Assembly (NCBI GenBank): GCA_946628045.1
Contig: CAMOVZ010000004.1
Coordinates: 1 to 64,000 of the forward strand
Reading direction: 5' to 3'
DNA: 64,000 bases
Source: an uncultured Caryophanales bacterium
Lineage (GTDB): Bacteria; Bacillota_I; Bacilli_A; RF39; UBA660
Shown here one piece after another: positions 17,420-25,070 of this stretch. The notes beneath the pieces were generated by a model. It was not told the DNA's origin and ran no database searches. It was given only the letters and a program-made list of their open reading frames with translations. The translations under genes were made by a program, and so were the position numbers. How positions within the stretch are numbered: the stretch's first letter is position 1; each line of letters starts with the position of its first letter.

Positions 17420-17879
17420 CTATGCAATTGATTACGAGTTGATAATTATCTTTATGGGGACTACATGTTGTTAATATTAATTGATTATTATTTTCTTTAT
17501 TAATATTTATATAACCATTTTTCTTTTCTTCCCATATATCTATTACTTTATATATTCTTTTTTTGTTTTTAATAATTAAAGTAATTTCATCATTTAATTC
17601 TAATTTATCTAATTCTTGGAAGTAAGCAATAGGTCCTTCTCCAGAATGGGCTGCGATGATCATTAGATCTGGATAGGTAGATGGTTTTAATATAGATACA
17701 TGACGTTCTATAGTGTTTTCATTACTATTAATAGGAAATAATTCTTCTTTTAAATTTATTTTATTAATAATAAGCAATCCATATTTATTATTAATTTTAT
17801 TATTATTTATTTTTACTATAGATAAAGGTGTGCCTAATACTATTATTATTAATAATATGATGTATAATTTTTTTACCAT
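17403..17879 (-). CDS. Sortase-family protein with Gln at the usual Arg position
   Basis: A 158-aa protein with an N-terminal membrane segment (about residues 5-22) and a small sortase domain. His78 in IIAAHSGEG and Cys139 in LILTTCSPH are the catalytic pair. The conserved Arg normally found 6-9 residues after the Cys is Gln147 (DNYQLVI) here, so the triad looks incomplete unless another Arg substitutes. It starts inside the last codons of the upstream surface-protein gene, whose C-terminal VPNTH motif is the likely substrate. Sortases of this size are often housekeeping-independent pilus or single-substrate enzymes. Confidence 0.75.
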   Translation of the reverse strand: MVKKLYIILLIIIVLGTPLSIVKINNNKINNKYGLLIINKINLKEELFPINSNENTIERHVSILKPSTYPDLMIIAAHSGEGPIAYFQELDKLELNDEITLIIKNKKRIYKVIDIWEEKKNGYININKENNNQLILTTCSPHKDNYQLVINCIEKESI

Positions 17880-19273
17880 GGATATAATAGTAGCTTAATT
17901 ATTTCTATTAATAGATAGTTATTAGTATGTGTATTAGGTACTTCGATTTTTAGATCTTTTAATTCAATTATTTCACTATCTTGATTATCTACTTTAATAG
18001 TAATATCATCTACTTTACTATAACCTTTTGTAGTGTTTATTTGTTTTAATGTATATTTACCATATGGTAAAGTAAATTCTACTATGCCTAAACTATTTGT
18101 GGTAATAGTACTTATTTTTTCATAGTTATTATTATATATATCAAAAGATATATTTTTTTCTCCTTTTAATATATTAGTATCTCCATATTTTTTCTCTATA
18201 GTAATAGTTTTTTCTATTACTTTGTTTTCTAATATTAATTTTTGTTTACTATCTTCTTTAGTTATATTTATTTCATATGTATTATTATCTAATAAATAGC
18301 CTATACCTGGTTGTTTTTCTTTTAAATAGTATTTTCCTAAAAGTATATTATTAATAATAGCTTGATTATTTACTATTTCTAAATCTTTTATTAGATTATT
18401 ATTTTCATCATATAATGAATAGATTGCTCCATCTAGGCTTGCTTCTCCTTTAGGTATTATATATTTAGTATCTTTATCTATTTTAGTTATTTCTATTTCT
18501 GTTTTAATAACGTCTACAGTAAAACTAGTATTAATACTTTTAATATCACCTGTTTCTATTAAATCTTGACTATTTGATGATTGATAGAATATATATGGTT
18601 TATTATAATTATTATCTTCTTTAGTTAGATTATAAGTATATGTTCCTTCTTTAGTAGGATTTATTATTAATTTATTATTTTCTTGTGTTAGGTTTTCGCC
18701 AGTTACTTTGAAATTGTTTAAATCAGTTTCAATTATTAAGCTATTACCACTGACAATAGTATAGTTATTATTTATACTAGGTAATTTATCATAATCTTCT
18801 ATAAGTTTATTTATTTCATATATTTCATTTTGAAATATATTTATTCTATTACCATTTAATGAATCAGTAAAATAATAATCACCATTAGATGAGGCTTGCC
18901 ATATCATGAATTGTGTTATCGCATACCATTTAGGTTCAGTATGATTTTTATATCCATAGCCAAAGTGAGCTATTTTTGATATTCTATTTATTTGCTCGTT
19001 TGTTAGACTATTAGGATTTATAGTTGATTCATAATTAGAATTTTCATTAAATATTTTAAATGGTTCTATACAATAAGCAAATTCATTAGTGTTTGTTTTT
19101 CTAAAGAATCTAGCTTTTTGAAAATATGTAATGTGACTATTATAGTCATATTTATTCATGTAGATATTATCAATATATTCTGCCTCGTAAAATCTTGCAC
19201 TTTCTGCTTTAACATTCATTATTGATATAAATGATAAAGCTATTAATATTAAGAAAATATTTATTTTTTTTAT
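17873..19273 (-). CDS. Thioester/CnaB-domain surface protein, apparent AUA start
   Basis: From the codon at 19273 this is a 466-aa surface adhesin. The first ATG in frame (19219) has no RBS and lacks the signal peptide. Upstream of it, in frame, lies a typical signal sequence (IKKINIFLILIAL...VKA) that starts with ATA 6 nt after GGAGGG. Counting from there: a thioester domain with Cys68 (EFAYCIEPFKIF) and Gln121 (AITQFMIWQ), then about residues 170-240 of beta sequence, then two SpaA/CnaB-type domains (about 250-345 and 350-430). The C-terminus EVPNTH resembles a sortase signal, but the following hydrophobic tail has no basic end. It is the probable substrate of the adjoining sortase. Confidence 0.7.
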   Translation of the reverse strand: MKKINIFLILIALSFISIMNVKAESARFYEAEYIDNIYMNKYDYNSHITYFQKARFFRKTNTNEFAYCIEPFKIFNENSNYESTINPNSLTNEQINRISKIAHFGYGYKNHTEPKWYAITQFMIWQASSNGDYYFTDSLNGNRINIFQNEIYEINKLIEDYDKLPSINNNYTIVSGNSLIIETDLNNFKVTGENLTQENNKLIINPTKEGTYTYNLTKEDNNYNKPYIFYQSSNSQDLIETGDIKSINTSFTVDVIKTEIEITKIDKDTKYIIPKGEASLDGAIYSLYDENNNLIKDLEIVNNQAIINNILLGKYYLKEKQPGIGYLLDNNTYEINITKEDSKQKLILENKVIEKTITIEKKYGDTNILKGEKNISFDIYNNNYEKISTITTNSLGIVEFTLPYGKYTLKQINTTKGYSKVDDITIKVDNQDSEIIELKDLKIEVPNTHTNNYLLIEIIKLLLYPW

Positions 19274-19306
19274 AAAAATCCCTCCTTCTTTTTCTTAATG
19301 AGACAG

Positions 19307-19335
19307 ATAATATCACTTATATTTTTTGTGTGCAA
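19307..19335 (-). promoter_or_regulatory. Promoter of the thioester surface protein-sortase pair
   Basis: On the minus strand TTGCAC, 17-nt spacer, TATTAT, about 30 nt before the RBS. Confidence 0.5.
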
Positions 19336-19379
19336 ATCATACTTTTTTAATATTTATATTAAAATATATATGAAAAATA

Positions 19380-19402
19380 AAAATTCATTTAGTGAATTTT
19401 TG
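19380..19402. repeat. Hairpin-forming inverted repeat in the divergent intergenic region
   Basis: AAAAATTCA / TGAATTTTT with a 5-nt loop. It lies between divergent promoters, so a terminator role is not obvious; TATAAT on the plus strand follows at about 19414. Confidence 0.45.
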
Positions 19403-19466
19403 CTTTTCGTGTATAATATAGGTTTGAAAAAACAAGTTTTATATTTATTAAAAAAATTGTAATATG

Positions 19467-19475
19467 TGTTATAAT
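19467..19475 (+). promoter_or_regulatory. Extended -10 promoter TGTTATAAT of fhs
   Basis: The 9-mer lies 17 nt before the ATG at 19493, with RBS GAGGTGAT between. Confidence 0.6.
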
Positions 19476-19492
19476 CTATGTGAGGTGATTTT

Positions 19493-21106
19493 ATGGATGA
19501 TATAGAAATCTCTAAAAGATGTATTAAAAAACCTATAATTGAAGTTGTTAAAAATATTGGACTTAATGATAAAGATATATCTATTTATGGTGAATATAAA
19601 GCTAAAATAGATTTAAAAGATTATAATAATAATCACAATTCTAAATTAATATTAGTAACTGCTATTTCTCCAACTCCATATGGAGAAGGTAAAACTACTG
19701 TTAGTATTGGGCTTGATGATGCTTTATGTAGTTTAGGAAAGAAAAGTATTGTATGTTTAAGAGAACCATCTATGGGTCCTGTGTTTGGTTTTAAAGGTGG
19801 AGCGACAGGTGGAGGTTTAGCACAAGTAGTGCCTATGGAAGATATTAATCTTCATTTTACTGGGGATATACATGCGATTACTTCTGCTAATAATTTAATA
19901 AGTGCTGCTATTGATAATCATATATATTTTGGTAATGAATTAGATATTCAAAAAGTATTATTTAAAAGATGTTTAGATGTTAATGATAGATCTCTTCGTA
20001 GAATTAAAATAGGTGATAGAGAAGAAAGTTTTACTATAACTGCTGCTAGTGAAGTAATGGCTTTGTTTACTTTAGCTAGTTCTTTGGATGATTTAAGAGA
20101 AAGACTTGGTAGAATAGTAATTGGTATAAACAGTAAAGATGAATATATATATGTTAGAGATTTAAAACTAGAAGGATCACTTATTGCATTATTAAAAGAT
20201 GCTTTTAAACCTAATGTAGTTCAAACATTAGAAAATAATCCGGCATTTATTCATGGAGGGCCTTTTGCTAATATTGCGCATGGTTGTAGTAGTATAATTT
20301 CTACTAAGAGTGCTATGCAGTTAGCTGACTACGTAATTACAGAAGCAGGTTTTGGTGCTGAACTTGGTGCTGAAAAGTTCTTTGATATTAAATGTAGAAT
20401 AGGTGGATTAACTCCATATAAAGTTGTATTAGTTGCTACTATTAAGGCTTTAAAATATCATGGTGGTTGTAGTGGATCTATTTATGATGAGAACTTCGAA
20501 GCGTTAGAAAAAGGTTTTGCTAACTTAGATAAACATTATGAGAATCTTACTAAGTTTGGTGTAAATGTAGTAGTATGTTTAAATCAATATGCTACTGATA
20601 GTATGGATGAGTTAAAATTATTTGAAAAGCATTGTATAGAAAAAGGATATAATTATACTATTAGTAATTCATATAATTTAGGTGGACAAGGATCAATTGA
20701 CTTGGCTAATAAAGTTTTAGAAGAAAAAGAAAATAATTTTAAATATTTATATGAATTAGATGATAGTTATACTTCAAAGATTAATAAAGTTTGTAAGGAA
20801 ATATATGGTGCTAATGAAGTTAATTTTAGTGAAGAAGCTTTAAAAAAATTAGATTTAATTTCTAAAAATAAAATAGCTAATCTTCCGATTTGTGTTGCTA
20901 AGACACAATATTCGTTCTCTGATGATAAAAATAAAATAGGTGTACCTAAAGATTTTTCTGTTACAGTTAAAGATATACAATTATATTTAGGAGCAGGATT
21001 TGTAACAGTATATTTAGGTGATATATTAACTATGCCTGGTTTAGCAAAAAGTCCTAATTATGAAAAAATAGATGTAGTAGATAATGAAATAATAAATTTA
21101 AGTTAA
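19493..21106 (+). CDS. fhs: Formate-tetrahydrofolate ligase
   Basis: A 537-aa protein, slightly short of the usual 550-560. It makes 10-formyl-THF from formate, THF and ATP, feeding purine synthesis and initiator-tRNA formylation. The ATP loop TPYGEGKTT (61-69) and the family block GPVFGFKGGATGGGLAQVVPM split across about 95-115 are clear, as is the C-terminal region ending in MPGLAKSPNYEKI. It stands alone between an extended -10 promoter and a terminator shared with the convergent gene; no other folate gene is nearby. Confidence 0.95.
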   Translation: MDDIEISKRCIKKPIIEVVKNIGLNDKDISIYGEYKAKIDLKDYNNNHNSKLILVTAISPTPYGEGKTTVSIGLDDALCSLGKKSIVCLREPSMGPVFGFKGGATGGGLAQVVPMEDINLHFTGDIHAITSANNLISAAIDNHIYFGNELDIQKVLFKRCLDVNDRSLRRIKIGDREESFTITAASEVMALFTLASSLDDLRERLGRIVIGINSKDEYIYVRDLKLEGSLIALLKDAFKPNVVQTLENNPAFIHGGPFANIAHGCSSIISTKSAMQLADYVITEAGFGAELGAEKFFDIKCRIGGLTPYKVVLVATIKALKYHGGCSGSIYDENFEALEKGFANLDKHYENLTKFGVNVVVCLNQYATDSMDELKLFEKHCIEKGYNYTISNSYNLGGQGSIDLANKVLEEKENNFKYLYELDDSYTSKINKVCKEIYGANEVNFSEEALKKLDLISKNKIANLPICVAKTQYSFSDDKNKIGVPKDFSVTVKDIQLYLGAGFVTVYLGDILTMPGLAKSPNYEKIDVVDNEIINLS

Positions 21107-21139
21107 AAAAAAGAAGTTACTCTGTAACTTCTTCTTTTT
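21105..21139. terminator. Bidirectional terminator between fhs and the Ig-like protein
   Basis: GAAGTTAC / GTAACTTC with loop TCT, flanked by A and T runs on the two sides; includes the minus-strand stop codon. Confidence 0.88.
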
Positions 21140-21884
21140 GTTTTTCTACACATTTCTTTTCATCTTTATTATATTCTTTATTAGGATCATCACACTTACA
21201 AGTAGTACCATCTAATTTAGCATTATCTGGACATGTAGTAGTAGTTTCAGGAGCTATTATTGTTGGTCCTGGATCTCTTACTTCTACTTTTCCTTGATAT
21301 GTTACACCTTTATATATAATATAATAAGTATAATCACCTTGATTTTCTGTATCTACTTTAGATATATCAAGTGTTAAGTTATTATATACTTCATCTGAAA
21401 TATCTCCTTCAATAAATGTACGAGGATTACTTGATAAAGCTTCTTTTGTTTTTAATTTTATACTTTTTAATGTAAGAGTTACATTAGGTAATTCTTTTTC
21501 TTTTACTTTGATATTACCAATATATTTCTTTTTTCCATAGGTAATTGTATATTTATAAGATCCTGCTTGGTTAATATTAACTAAAGATGTATCTAGTTTT
21601 AATGATTTAATTGTAGTTTCTTTTAATTTATCTGTATCTTCTAAATAATCTTTTATATTAACGCTTAATGGATTATTAATTTCTATTTCTATATCTTTTA
21701 CTTTAATTTCATCTGTTTTGGCTTGAGCTTCAGCAATTTTTTTCTTTTCGACATTAACTGTATATTTAGTATGAATAATTGGTTTAGAATTACTATTCAT
21801 CACTAATCCACTACCAATCATAAAAATACTGATTCCTGCAAGTGTTGATGAAAGTATACGTGTTTGTCTTTTACTTAATTCCAT
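21117..21884 (-). CDS. Membrane-anchored Ig-like surface protein with Cys-rich tail
   Basis: A 255-aa protein. ATG 21884 is preferred to the in-frame GTG at 21890 because of GGAG about 8 nt upstream. One membrane segment (about residues 10-28) is followed by two bacterial Ig-like repeats (about 58-130 and 135-205), each ending in a G-x-Y-x-Y-x-I-x-Y-x-x-x-x-Y-x-G strand pair (AGSYKYTITYGKKKYIG, QGDYTYYIIYKGVTYQG). The tail has a Thr cluster and four Cys in CPDNAKLDGTTCKCDD...KKC, like an EGF-type knot. Likely a cell-surface protein. The promoter is bracketed by an inverted repeat. Confidence 0.65.
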   Translation of the reverse strand: MELSKRQTRILSSTLAGISIFMIGSGLVMNSNSKPIIHTKYTVNVEKKKIAEAQAKTDEIKVKDIEIEINNPLSVNIKDYLEDTDKLKETTIKSLKLDTSLVNINQAGSYKYTITYGKKKYIGNIKVKEKELPNVTLTLKSIKLKTKEALSSNPRTFIEGDISDEVYNNLTLDISKVDTENQGDYTYYIIYKGVTYQGKVEVRDPGPTIIAPETTTTCPDNAKLDGTTCKCDDPNKEYNKDEKKCVEKQKEEVTE

Positions 21885-21899
21885 ATGCACAACTCCTAC

Positions 21900-21939
21900 C
21901 TTGTATATAATTATACCTTATAATAGGTGGTTATACAAG
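21900..21939 (-). repeat. Inverted repeat bracketing the minus-strand promoter
   Basis: CTTGTATA (21900-21907) and TATACAAG (21932-21939). The right arm is also the -35 box and the left arm covers the probable start site, so a repressor binding both arms would lock the promoter. Confidence 0.5.
21910..21938 (-). promoter_or_regulatory. Promoter of the Ig-like surface protein
   Basis: Minus strand TTGTAT, 17-nt spacer, TATAAT, about 20 nt before the start codon. Confidence 0.65.
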
Positions 21940-21950
21940 AGGAAATTTCA

Positions 21951-21979
21951 TTGACAAAATGGTAAAAATTTGGTATAAT
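21951..21979 (+). promoter_or_regulatory. Consensus promoter of the yybP-ykoY leader
   Basis: Perfect TTGACA and TATAAT with a 17-nt spacer; start expected near 21986. Confidence 0.9.
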
Positions 21980-21985
21980 AATTGC

Positions 21986-22107
21986 AGTTAAGAGGGAGTA
22001 GTTCCCATTCAAATGAATGGCTTTTCATTCGTCAAGACGAATTGATTTCCGGATGAAAAATAGAAATATGAACAAGACTTTTACAATGTGTAAGGGTCTT
22101 GTTTTTT
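21986..22107 (+). promoter_or_regulatory. yybP-ykoY manganese riboswitch with terminator
   Basis: The RNA begins with GAGGGAGTAG, the family's L1 signature. Then come the hairpins CCATTC/GAATGG and TTCGTC/GACGAA, the conserved CCGG, a small ATA-GAAA-TAT hairpin and CAAGACTTTT. This order matches the B. subtilis yybP leader (GGGGAGTAG ... CCGG ... GCAAGACCTTT). P1 would be TAAGAG paired with CTTTTA. The same 3' strand is the 5' arm of the terminator CAAGACTTTTACA / TGTAAGGGTCTTG (22073-22101), followed by six T. Mn2+ binding would hold P1 and prevent the terminator, so the switch should turn expression on. Confidence 0.82.
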
Positions 22108-22151
22108 ATTACCCTTATATGAAGGGAGTTGATAATATGTCATGAATATTA

Positions 22152-22181
22152 TTGATAAATGACTATAAAATAGAATATAAT
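22152..22181 (+). promoter_or_regulatory. Second promoter directly before nfeD
   Basis: TTGATA, 18-nt spacer, TATAAT, 17 nt before the ATG at 22199. It lies downstream of the riboswitch terminator, so it could give basal Mn-independent expression. Confidence 0.5.
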
Positions 22182-22198
22182 TTAAGTGAGGTGAAGTT

Positions 22199-22618
22199 AT
22201 GGTTTTAGGATGGTTTATAGCATTTGTAATTTTACTTTTTATTGAATTAATTACGGTAAACTTGGTAACTATATGGTTTGCGATAGGAGCGGTAGCTGCT
22301 ATTATAACTACAGTATTTACAGATTCAATATTAATACAAGCTATTGTTTTTGTTGTAGTTAGTGTAGTTTCACTTTTAATTACAAAACCATTGTTTAAAA
22401 AGTTTAAACTATTTGAAGTTACCCCAACTAATTCAGATAGAGTAATAGGAAAAGTAGGAGAAGTTACAAAGAGAATAGGAAAAAACAAATATGGGGAAGT
22501 AAAAGTTTATGGAAATACTTGGACAGCATCTAGTGATAAGGCAATTAAAGTAGGAGAAAGAGTTAAAGTATTATCTATAGATGGAGTAAAATTAGTAGTA
22601 GAAAAGGAGAAAAAATAA
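22199..22618 (+). CDS. NfeD-like membrane protein
   Basis: A 139-aa protein with two or three N-terminal membrane segments (about residues 2-20, 23-42, 44-65) and a C-terminal OB-fold (about 85-137, GKVGEVTKRI ... VKVLSIDGVKLVVE), the layout of short NfeD proteins. NfeD partners SPFH/flotillin proteins in membrane microdomains and quality control; the SPFH gene starts 1 bp after its stop. A Mn2+ riboswitch and an additional promoter lie upstream. The opposite-strand frame over this gene is a shadow. Confidence 0.85.
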   Translation: MVLGWFIAFVILLFIELITVNLVTIWFAIGAVAAIITTVFTDSILIQAIVFVVVSVVSLLITKPLFKKFKLFEVTPTNSDRVIGKVGEVTKRIGKNKYGEVKVYGNTWTASSDKAIKVGERVKVLSIDGVKLVVEKEKK

Positions 22619-22619
22619 T

Positions 22620-23519
22620 ATGGTAGGAATTATAATATTAATAATTTTAGTAGTAATTTTTATATCTGGAATAAAGATTATTCCACAATCAAAGGCTTAT
22701 GTAGTAGAGCGACTTGGTGCATATAATAGGACTATGCAAACTGGTATGCATTATGTATTTCCTTTTATTGAAAGAATTTCAAATAAAGTTAGTTTAAAGG
22801 AAATTGTTAAAGACTTCGCACCACAACCAGTTATTACAAAGGATAATGTTACAATGCAAATTGATACAGTAGTTTATTTTCAAATTACTGATCCAAAACT
22901 TTATTCATATGGTGTTGAAAACCCAATTAATGCAATTGAAAATTTAACTGCAACAACTCTACGTAATATAATTGGTGAGTTAGAGTTAGATGAAACATTA
23001 ACTAGTAGAGATGTTATCAATACTAAAATGAGAAGTATCTTAGATGAAGCAACTGATCCATGGGGAGTTAAAGTTAATCGTGTAGAGGTTAAAAATATTT
23101 TACCTCCTAGAGATATTCAAGAATCTATGGAAAAACAAATGAGAGCAGAACGTGAAAGACGTGAAGCTATCCTTAAAGCCGAAGGTGAAAAGAAAGCTGC
23201 AATCTTAATCGCTGAAGGTGAAAAAGAAAGTACTATTTTAAGAGCAGATGCAGAAAAAGAAGCTAAAATTAAACAAGCAGAAGCAGAAGCTGAGTCTATC
23301 TTAAAAATTCAAGAAGCTACTGCACAAGGATTGAAATTATTGAAGGATGCTAAGATGGATGAGTCTGTATTAAAATTAAAGAGCTATGAAGCTATGGTTA
23401 ATGTAGCTAATGGTAATGCCACTAAGATTATTGTTCCAAGTGATTTACAAGGATTAGTAACTGCTGGAACAGTATTAAAAGAAACATTAACTAAAGAAGA
23501 TAAAAATTCTACTAAATAA
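22620..23519 (+). CDS. SPFH/Band 7 (stomatin-like) protein
   Basis: A 299-aa protein with an N-terminal membrane hairpin or segment (residues 2-18), then a Band 7 domain (about 20-185: IIPQSKAYVVERLG, TRDVINTKMRSILDEA-like core), and a long Ala/Glu/Lys-rich coiled coil (about 170-240) where the triplets AEGEKKAA and AEKEAK repeat. It ends in a hydrophobic stretch and basic tail. This is the slipin/stomatin form typical of nfeD-SPFH pairs, which organise membrane patches and regulate proteases. It shares the operon and the riboswitch with nfeD. Confidence 0.9.
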   Translation: MVGIIILIILVVIFISGIKIIPQSKAYVVERLGAYNRTMQTGMHYVFPFIERISNKVSLKEIVKDFAPQPVITKDNVTMQIDTVVYFQITDPKLYSYGVENPINAIENLTATTLRNIIGELELDETLTSRDVINTKMRSILDEATDPWGVKVNRVEVKNILPPRDIQESMEKQMRAERERREAILKAEGEKKAAILIAEGEKESTILRADAEKEAKIKQAEAEAESILKIQEATAQGLKLLKDAKMDESVLKLKSYEAMVNVANGNATKIIVPSDLQGLVTAGTVLKETLTKEDKNSTK

Positions 23520-23520
23520 T

Positions 23521-23543
23521 AAAAGCACCTATGGTGCTTTTTT
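23521..23543 (+). terminator. Intrinsic terminator of nfeD-SPFH
   Basis: AAAAGCACC / GGTGCTTTTTT with loop TAT. Confidence 0.9.
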
Positions 23544-23578
23544 AATTTTTATTTTATAATAGTTATATTGGAGGATAT

Positions 23579-24013
23579 ATGGAAGAAAAGGGAAAAAATT
23601 ATTATTGGGTAATTCCTGTTGTTATAGGAGTCTTTCTATTGATCGGTATTGGTATAGTATTATTTATAATGTTTGTTTTTTCAGGTGTTAATGGAATACT
23701 TAAGAATGTATCTAAAGATATTCAAGGTAGTTGGATTTGTAATAATACATTAAATGTTGATATTAAAGAAAATAATATTAATACATATTCTAATAATAGA
23801 ACTGATGTTATTAATGCAACATATAAAGTAAATCATTTTACTACGACTAATGGTCATAATGAATATGAATTAGTAGTTAAAACTTATAATGTTCAAGGAA
23901 ATAGAAATGAAACTACTGCAAACATTAAAATAGAGATGGATAGTAATAATAAGAATGAAATGAAAATGACAAATCAATCTACTGGTGTAATAAATAGATG
24001 TAGAAAAAGATAA
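23579..24013 (+). CDS. Single-pass membrane protein with small beta domain
   Basis: A 144-aa protein: short cytosolic head, one membrane segment (about residues 9-36), then an outside domain of about 95 residues opening with DIQGSWICNNTLNVDI, a lipocalin-like G-x-W start, followed by alternating strands and ending in Cys and basic residues. Function unknown. TATAAT lies at about 23555 and GGAGG just before the start; it is a single-gene unit with a terminator shared with the convergent yhcC. Confidence 0.55.
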   Translation: MEEKGKNYYWVIPVVIGVFLLIGIGIVLFIMFVFSGVNGILKNVSKDIQGSWICNNTLNVDIKENNINTYSNNRTDVINATYKVNHFTTTNGHNEYELVVKTYNVQGNRNETTANIKIEMDSNNKNEMKMTNQSTGVINRCRKR

Positions 24014-24035
24014 CTAATTATTAGTTATCTTTTTT
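24004..24035. terminator. Bidirectional terminator at convergent gene ends
   Basis: GATAACTAA / TTAGTTATC, loop TTA, with A and T runs outside. Both stop codons are inside it. Confidence 0.88.
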
Positions 24036-24949
24036 CCTTGATAAGTATCTCTTTTTACCATTTCTTTATCTATATCATTTAGTACACAGAATTTTTTTAT
24101 TAACCATTTTGGTTCTATTAAGTCTTCTAGTTTGGGATCTCCAGTAATTCTATGTATTACTATTTCAGGTCTAAGTAGTTCTAATTCATCTACTACTATA
24201 TCAATATATTCATCTTTCGTTAATATATGAAATGGATTTTCTTCATAATATTTTTCTAATCTAGTATTTTTGGTAATACTTAACATATGTATTTTTATTC
24301 CTTGTATATCTAATTTATTTAAGTATTTAACTGTATTTAACATATCTATCTTAGTTTCGTTTGGTAGTCCATTAATAATATGAACTATTACATCTATATT
24401 TCTTTCTCTTAATTTTTTAACCATACCCTCGAATTCTTTAAGAGTATGGCATCTATTTATAAGAATAGATGTTTCTTCTTTTATAGATTGTAGTCCTAAT
24501 TCTATAGTTAAATATGTTCTCTTATTTAAGTCTTCTAAATAATCTAAGCATTCATCAGTAATAGAGTCTGGGCGTGTTGCGATATTTATTCCTATTACAT
24601 TTTTATAAGTTAAGACTTCTTCGTATATTTCTTTTAATTTATCTAATGGTGCATAAGTATTAGTTCTTGCTTGAAAGTAGGCAATATACTTTGCTTTAGG
24701 CCATTTTTTTAACATGATATTTTTAATCTCTTCAAATTGTTTTTTTATTTCATCTTTTGGATTACCAGCAAATTCACCACTACCGGATGCAGAGCAATAA
24801 ATACATCCACCATATCCTTTAGTTCCATCTATATTAGGACAGGTAAAACCTGCATTAAGACTTACTTTAAATATCTTTTCATGAAATCTATTTTTATAGT
24901 AATAGTCTAGTGTATGATATCTTTTATTAGTATTAGAATATTTAAACAT
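24014..24949 (-). CDS. TIGR01212-family radical SAM protein (YhcC-like)
   Basis: A 311-aa protein. ATG 24949 follows GAGGAG; a longer frame to 24976 lacks an RBS. The Fe-S cysteines are in CPNIDGTKGYGGCIYC (Cys37, 49, 52), the C-x11-C-x2-C spacing of this family. Further motifs are IATRPDSITDE and ELGLQSIKEET. The family is widespread with no firmly known reaction. The gene is alone on the minus strand between two plus-strand units. Confidence 0.85.
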   Translation of the reverse strand: MFKYSNTNKRYHTLDYYYKNRFHEKIFKVSLNAGFTCPNIDGTKGYGGCIYCSASGSGEFAGNPKDEIKKQFEEIKNIMLKKWPKAKYIAYFQARTNTYAPLDKLKEIYEEVLTYKNVIGINIATRPDSITDECLDYLEDLNKRTYLTIELGLQSIKEETSILINRCHTLKEFEGMVKKLRERNIDVIVHIINGLPNETKIDMLNTVKYLNKLDIQGIKIHMLSITKNTRLEKYYEENPFHILTKDEYIDIVVDELELLRPEIVIHRITGDPKLEDLIEPKWLIKKFCVLNDIDKEMVKRDTYQGKKITNN

Positions 24950-25070
24950 AATATCTCCTCGTAGGAATAATAACATAATCTATAATTTTTTTCAAATGTG
25001 TGATAAAATTATGATAGTGAAGATATAGATACTAAATTTTATATATTACTTTTAAGAAAGAGGTAATAGT

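Noticed and set aside
22081..22488. Minus-strand frame opposite nfeD
   Set aside because: No RBS, reversed hydrophobic codons of a membrane gene, and it crosses the riboswitch terminator.
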